Of a DNA stretch of 8,116 nucleotides, positions 5,739 to 8,116 are shown in pieces. Within the stretch, counting starts at the first letter, position 1. Every line of letters starts with the position of its first letter. Source of the DNA: Clostridiales bacterium (GTDB taxonomy: Bacteria > Bacillota > Clostridia > Lachnospirales > Lachnospiraceae); contig DYCJ01000105.1 of the NCBI GenBank assembly GCA_019418195.1, positions 1 to 8,116 of the forward strand, read 5' to 3'. The notes under the pieces were generated by a model. It did not search any database. It was given only the letters and a program-made list of their open reading frames with translations, and was not told the DNA's origin. Both the position numbers and the translations under genes were made by a program.

Positions 5739-6494
5739 ATGAATATAATCCAGACAAGAAACCTGACCAAATCCTACGGTGACTTTACCGCAGTCTCGAA
5801 CCTGAACCTGCACGTTCCGAAAGGATCTGTGTACGGCTTCGTCGGACCGAACGGCGCGGGGAAGTCAACGACCATGAAAATGTTCCTCGGGCTCACCCGC
5901 CCGAGCAGCGGTGCATTTGTCATCGATAAAATGAGCTATCCCCACAACCGCGTAAAAATCCTGCGGGAGATCGGTTCTTTTATCGAGTCCCCCGCTTTCT
6001 ACGGGAACCTTACCGGGGAAGAAAATCTTGACATTATCCGCCGGATCTTAAAACTACCGAAATCCACTGTGGCTGATGCATTGGAGCTTGTAGATCTCGC
6101 ACCTTATAAAAAACGCCTTGCCCGTAAATATTCTCTGGGCATGAAGCAGCGGCTCGGACTTGCCGGCGCCCTTCTCGGCAGGCCGCCCATCCTGATCCTC
6201 GACGAGCCTACAAACGGATTGGATCCGGTGGGCATCCACGAGATCCGTACGCTGATCCGCTCCCTGCCGGACAAATTTGACTGTACGGTGTTCGTCTCTT
6301 CTCATCTTCTCTCGGAGATTGAGCTGATGGCAGACTATATCGGCGTATTAAACCACGGACATCTGCTCTTTGAGGGGACGCTGGAAGAGTTGAAAGAAAA
6401 AGCAGCTTTTGAGGGTTATCCCGACGATAATCTGGAGGATATGTTCCTCGCGCTGATCGAGGAAGACAATATAAGGCGGGGTGATGCGAAATGA
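5739..6494 (+). CDS. ABC transporter ATP-binding protein, LanF/CprA/BcrA type
   Basis: A 251-residue cytoplasmic nucleotide-binding subunit. Walker A is GPNGAGKST (36-44), the signature is YSLGMKQRLGLA (131-142), Walker B with catalytic Glu is ILILDEPTNGLD (151-162), and the H-loop is SSHLL with His189. The Q-loop position carries Glu83 (GSFIESPAFYGNLT) instead of the usual Gln. This 'E-loop' is a reported hallmark of LanF proteins of lantibiotic-immunity transporters and is also my recollection for BcrA-like proteins. It powers the two membrane subunits encoded immediately downstream. The expected role is expelling or displacing membrane-active peptide antibiotics; the substrate is inferred. 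The stop codon overlaps the next gene's start (ATGA), indicating translational coupling. It lies divergent to the regulator-kinase pair and downstream of the 11-bp repeats. Confidence 0.95.
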   Translation: MNIIQTRNLTKSYGDFTAVSNLNLHVPKGSVYGFVGPNGAGKSTTMKMFLGLTRPSSGAFVIDKMSYPHNRVKILREIGSFIESPAFYGNLTGEENLDIIRRILKLPKSTVADALELVDLAPYKKRLARKYSLGMKQRLGLAGALLGRPPILILDEPTNGLDPVGIHEIRTLIRSLPDKFDCTVFVSSHLLSEIELMADYIGVLNHGHLLFEGTLEELKEKAAFEGYPDDNLEDMFLALIEEDNIRRGDAK

Positions 6495-7213
6495 GTTTCC
6501 GATTAGAATGTAAGAAGATCAGACGGACCGGTCTGACGGCTGCATTTATCGCAGGCAGCATCATAGCGGCGGCACTGCCGGTCATTAATACAGCCGCTCG
6601 TCCGGATACCTTTACCTCTATGGCGGGCTCGCCTGCCGTAGTCCTCGCGGGCGCCAATCTGCAGTTGATCTCCATGCTGAATCTCCTGCTCGTCACAGCC
6701 GGAGCCTGCATCCTGTACCACATCGAATATGCGGATAACGGGCTTCAGAAGATGCAGTCGCTCCCTGTCCGGGAGTCAGGACTTTTTATCGGGAAATGCG
6801 GGATTCTCCTGCCGTTTGTGCTTATGATGTTCCTCTTCGAGGCTGCTTCTCTGTGTTTCTGCGGATGGCACTGGCTGGACGCCGGAAAAGAAGAACTCAT
6901 CGAAATGCTGCAGACTCTCGGGTTTACACTGCTCTTCACGCTTCCGGCAGCCATAATCGCCCTCGTGATCGCATCGGCATGCCGGAACATGTGGACCACA
7001 CTCGGAATCGGAGTATTATGTATCTTTACGGCAACCATGCTCCCCACGGACAATTTTATCGTCTCCCTGTTTCCGTATGTCCTGCCGTTTCAGATATTGC
7101 CGGACATGGAGACAGAACGGGTGATCCATTATTGTATCGCCGCCGTGTGCGAGACTGGCATTGCATGTGCCGCAGAGTTTATTTACTTAAAAGTCAGGAG
7201 GTTGTTTGCATGA
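6491..7213 (+). CDS. ABC transporter permease, ABC-2 / lantibiotic-immunity type (first of two)
   Basis: A 240-residue polytopic membrane protein. After a short basic cytoplasmic head (FRLECKKIRRTGL), six hydrophobic segments lie at about 15-33, 56-77, 100-122, 142-163, 168-197 and 213-233. Residues 79-93 hold EYADNGLQKMQSLPV, a cytoplasmic stretch with a close counterpart in the next gene, so the two permeases are paralogous and probably form a heterodimer with two copies of the ATPase. Length and layout fit LanE/LanG, CprB/CprC and BcrB-like subunits, much smaller than the roughly 650-residue BceB permeases. The ATG overlaps the ATPase stop by four bases. The ribosome binding site is only fair (GGGGTG), consistent with coupling to the upstream gene. 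I cannot say which of LanE or LanG it corresponds to. Confidence 0.88.
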   Translation: MSFRLECKKIRRTGLTAAFIAGSIIAAALPVINTAARPDTFTSMAGSPAVVLAGANLQLISMLNLLLVTAGACILYHIEYADNGLQKMQSLPVRESGLFIGKCGILLPFVLMMFLFEAASLCFCGWHWLDAGKEELIEMLQTLGFTLLFTLPAAIIALVIASACRNMWTTLGIGVLCIFTATMLPTDNFIVSLFPYVLPFQILPDMETERVIHYCIAAVCETGIACAAEFIYLKVRRLFA

Positions 7214-7980
7214 ATATTTTTACATTAACAGCAGTTGAATTTAAGAAAATAAAGCGTTCAAAGATCCTGCTGATCCTGATCGCTGCCACGGTCATCCTGT
7301 GGTTACCGAACATTCTGAACGCGGATCTGAATTTCGATATGAGTGATATAGGTATCTCGCCGGAAAACAGCTTCTTCATCCAGGGATTCATGGGAATGGC
7401 GTGGTTTATCTATCCTGCAGTCATGGTCGTCACCACCGTTATTCTCGTCCAGACAGAACGGACAAATCACGGCATCCTCAAAATGCTCGCCCTGCCGGTC
7501 AGTACGCCTCTTTTGTGTCTTGCCAAATTCATCGTCCTGGCAGTGACCGCAGCGGCATTTATCCTGTTTATGACTGCCGGATACTATATCGCCGCGGCTG
7601 CCGCGGGAGCGCTGAATGACTACAGCTTCATCCTTGCCCCGGGCTATGTACTTCCTTTTGCCGGAAAGCTGTATCTTGCTTCTCTTCCTATGCTGACTGT
7701 GTTCTGGCTGATCGCTGTATGCATATCCACTCCCATATTTTCCGTGGGCGTGGGACTTGTCTCGATCGTACCAAGCGTACTCATCAACAATACGAAAGCC
7801 TGGTTTCTCTATCCGATGGGATACCCGTTCTATCTTGTAATGACAGAATATGGCGAGGTTGCAGAAAATATCGGGAAAAGCCAGATGGAACCACTTCCGT
7901 GGATCCCTGTTGCTATTGGAATTACACTGATCTGTTTACTGATTTCCTGCCTGTATTTCGGGCGGGCTGAAAGGAGATAA
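7210..7980 (+). CDS. ABC transporter permease, ABC-2 / lantibiotic-immunity type (second of two)
   Basis: A 256-residue membrane protein. The start is ATG 7210, supported by AGGAGG (7196-7201) at 8 bases and a four-base overlap (ATGA) with the previous gene. The same frame is open for another 138 codons upstream, but that stretch lies over the first permease and is not used. A basic cytoplasmic head (VEFKKIKRSK, 9-18) precedes hydrophobic segments near 19-34, 62-80, 104-131, 155-192 (probably two spans) and 231-250. Residues 81-97 (QTERTNHGILKMLALPV) parallel 79-93 of the first permease. An extracytoplasmic loop of about 27 residues follows the first span. Together with the ATPase and first permease it makes a LanFEG/CprABC-like exporter; the substrate is inferred from family and context. 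Confidence 0.88.
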   Translation: MNIFTLTAVEFKKIKRSKILLILIAATVILWLPNILNADLNFDMSDIGISPENSFFIQGFMGMAWFIYPAVMVVTTVILVQTERTNHGILKMLALPVSTPLLCLAKFIVLAVTAAAFILFMTAGYYIAAAAAGALNDYSFILAPGYVLPFAGKLYLASLPMLTVFWLIAVCISTPIFSVGVGLVSIVPSVLINNTKAWFLYPMGYPFYLVMTEYGEVAENIGKSQMEPLPWIPVAIGITLICLLISCLYFGRAERR

Positions 7981-7987
7981 TAGAATT

Positions 7988-8116
7988 ATGAAAGAAAAAA
8001 TATTAACCGCTGTAAGCACACTTATGATCTTTATTCCGTGGACGATCCTGCCTCTGCGCACATTTGACTGGGCGCTGGAGTCCCCTGCTGCTGAGATCAT
8101 CGTATACAGTTATGCG
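7988..8116 (+). CDS. Membrane protein of unknown function, fourth gene of the transporter operon (partial)
   Basis: From ATG 7988 the frame is open for 43 codons to the window edge. AAGGAG (7971-7976) lies 11 bases upstream, and the gap after the second permease stop is only 7 bases, so it belongs to the same operon. The visible part begins MKEKILTAVSTLMIFIPWTI, a basic start plus a hydrophobic segment at about 5-21, then LPLRTFDWALESPAAEIIVYSYA, which appears to enter a second hydrophobic segment. It does not resemble the start of the two permeases (no E.KKI head), nor a kinase, regulator or lipoprotein (no lipobox Cys). It could be a small accessory membrane protein of the transporter. The C-terminus is missing, so no function is assigned. 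Confidence 0.75.
   Translation, partial: MKEKILTAVSTLMIFIPWTILPLRTFDWALESPAAEIIVYSYA

Noticed and set aside
6796..7209. A 138-codon upstream extension of the second permease frame
   Set aside because: It overlaps the first permease out of frame, its translation is low-complexity and non-hydrophobic (Arg/His-rich), and the ATG at 7210 has an ideal AGGAGG site and an ATGA overlap with the upstream stop.
3405..7980. Assignment of the module to the BceRS-BceAB family
   Set aside because: BceB is a single permease of about 650 residues with a large external loop, and BceS has almost no extracytoplasmic part. Here there are two short permeases and a kinase with a sensor domain of about 120 residues.

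Overview
The window looks like chromosome of a Gram-positive, anaerobic Firmicute, most likely a gut Lachnospiraceae (Dorea / Blautia / Mediterraneibacter type). This is inferred from strong AGGAGG ribosome binding sites, roughly balanced base composition, and gene families typical of that group. No similarity search was possible, so the genus is not fixed. There are no rRNA, tRNA, CRISPR, insertion-sequence or phage features, and no stretch over 300 bases lacks a gene.

Left part (1-3404, all minus strand). Reading leftward: pyrE (orotate phosphoribosyltransferase) has a near-consensus promoter and a structured leader. It is followed closely by a 49-residue single-span membrane protein, then a terminator-like hairpin. 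After that comes a tight cluster: a VanZ-family membrane protein, a small three-span membrane protein, and an aminopeptidase of the M29 type. The aminopeptidase has an unusually long N-terminal region and runs off the left edge.

Right part (3405-8116) is a complete-looking sense-and-respond module. An OmpR-type response regulator and a sensor histidine kinase read leftward. Divergently, an ABC ATPase, two paralogous membrane permeases and a further membrane protein (cut by the right edge) read rightward. The ATPase has the glutamate 'E-loop' variant known from lantibiotic-immunity LanF proteins. The architecture (ATPase plus two permeases of about 240-256 residues, with a kinase carrying a sensor domain of about 120 residues) fits the LanFEG / CprABC antimicrobial-peptide protection group rather than BceAB.

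The 231-bp divergent region carries tandem 11-bp repeats (three good copies and one degenerate) directly upstream of the transporter promoter. That is the spacing expected for an OmpR/PhoB-family regulator. The simplest model is that the kinase senses a peptide or envelope signal, phosphorylates the regulator, and the regulator binds the repeats and switches on the transporter, possibly also its own gene. The families are established; the circuit and its ligand are inference. The least explained elements are the fourth transporter-operon gene, the 49-residue protein behind pyrE and the N-terminal extension of the aminopeptidase.
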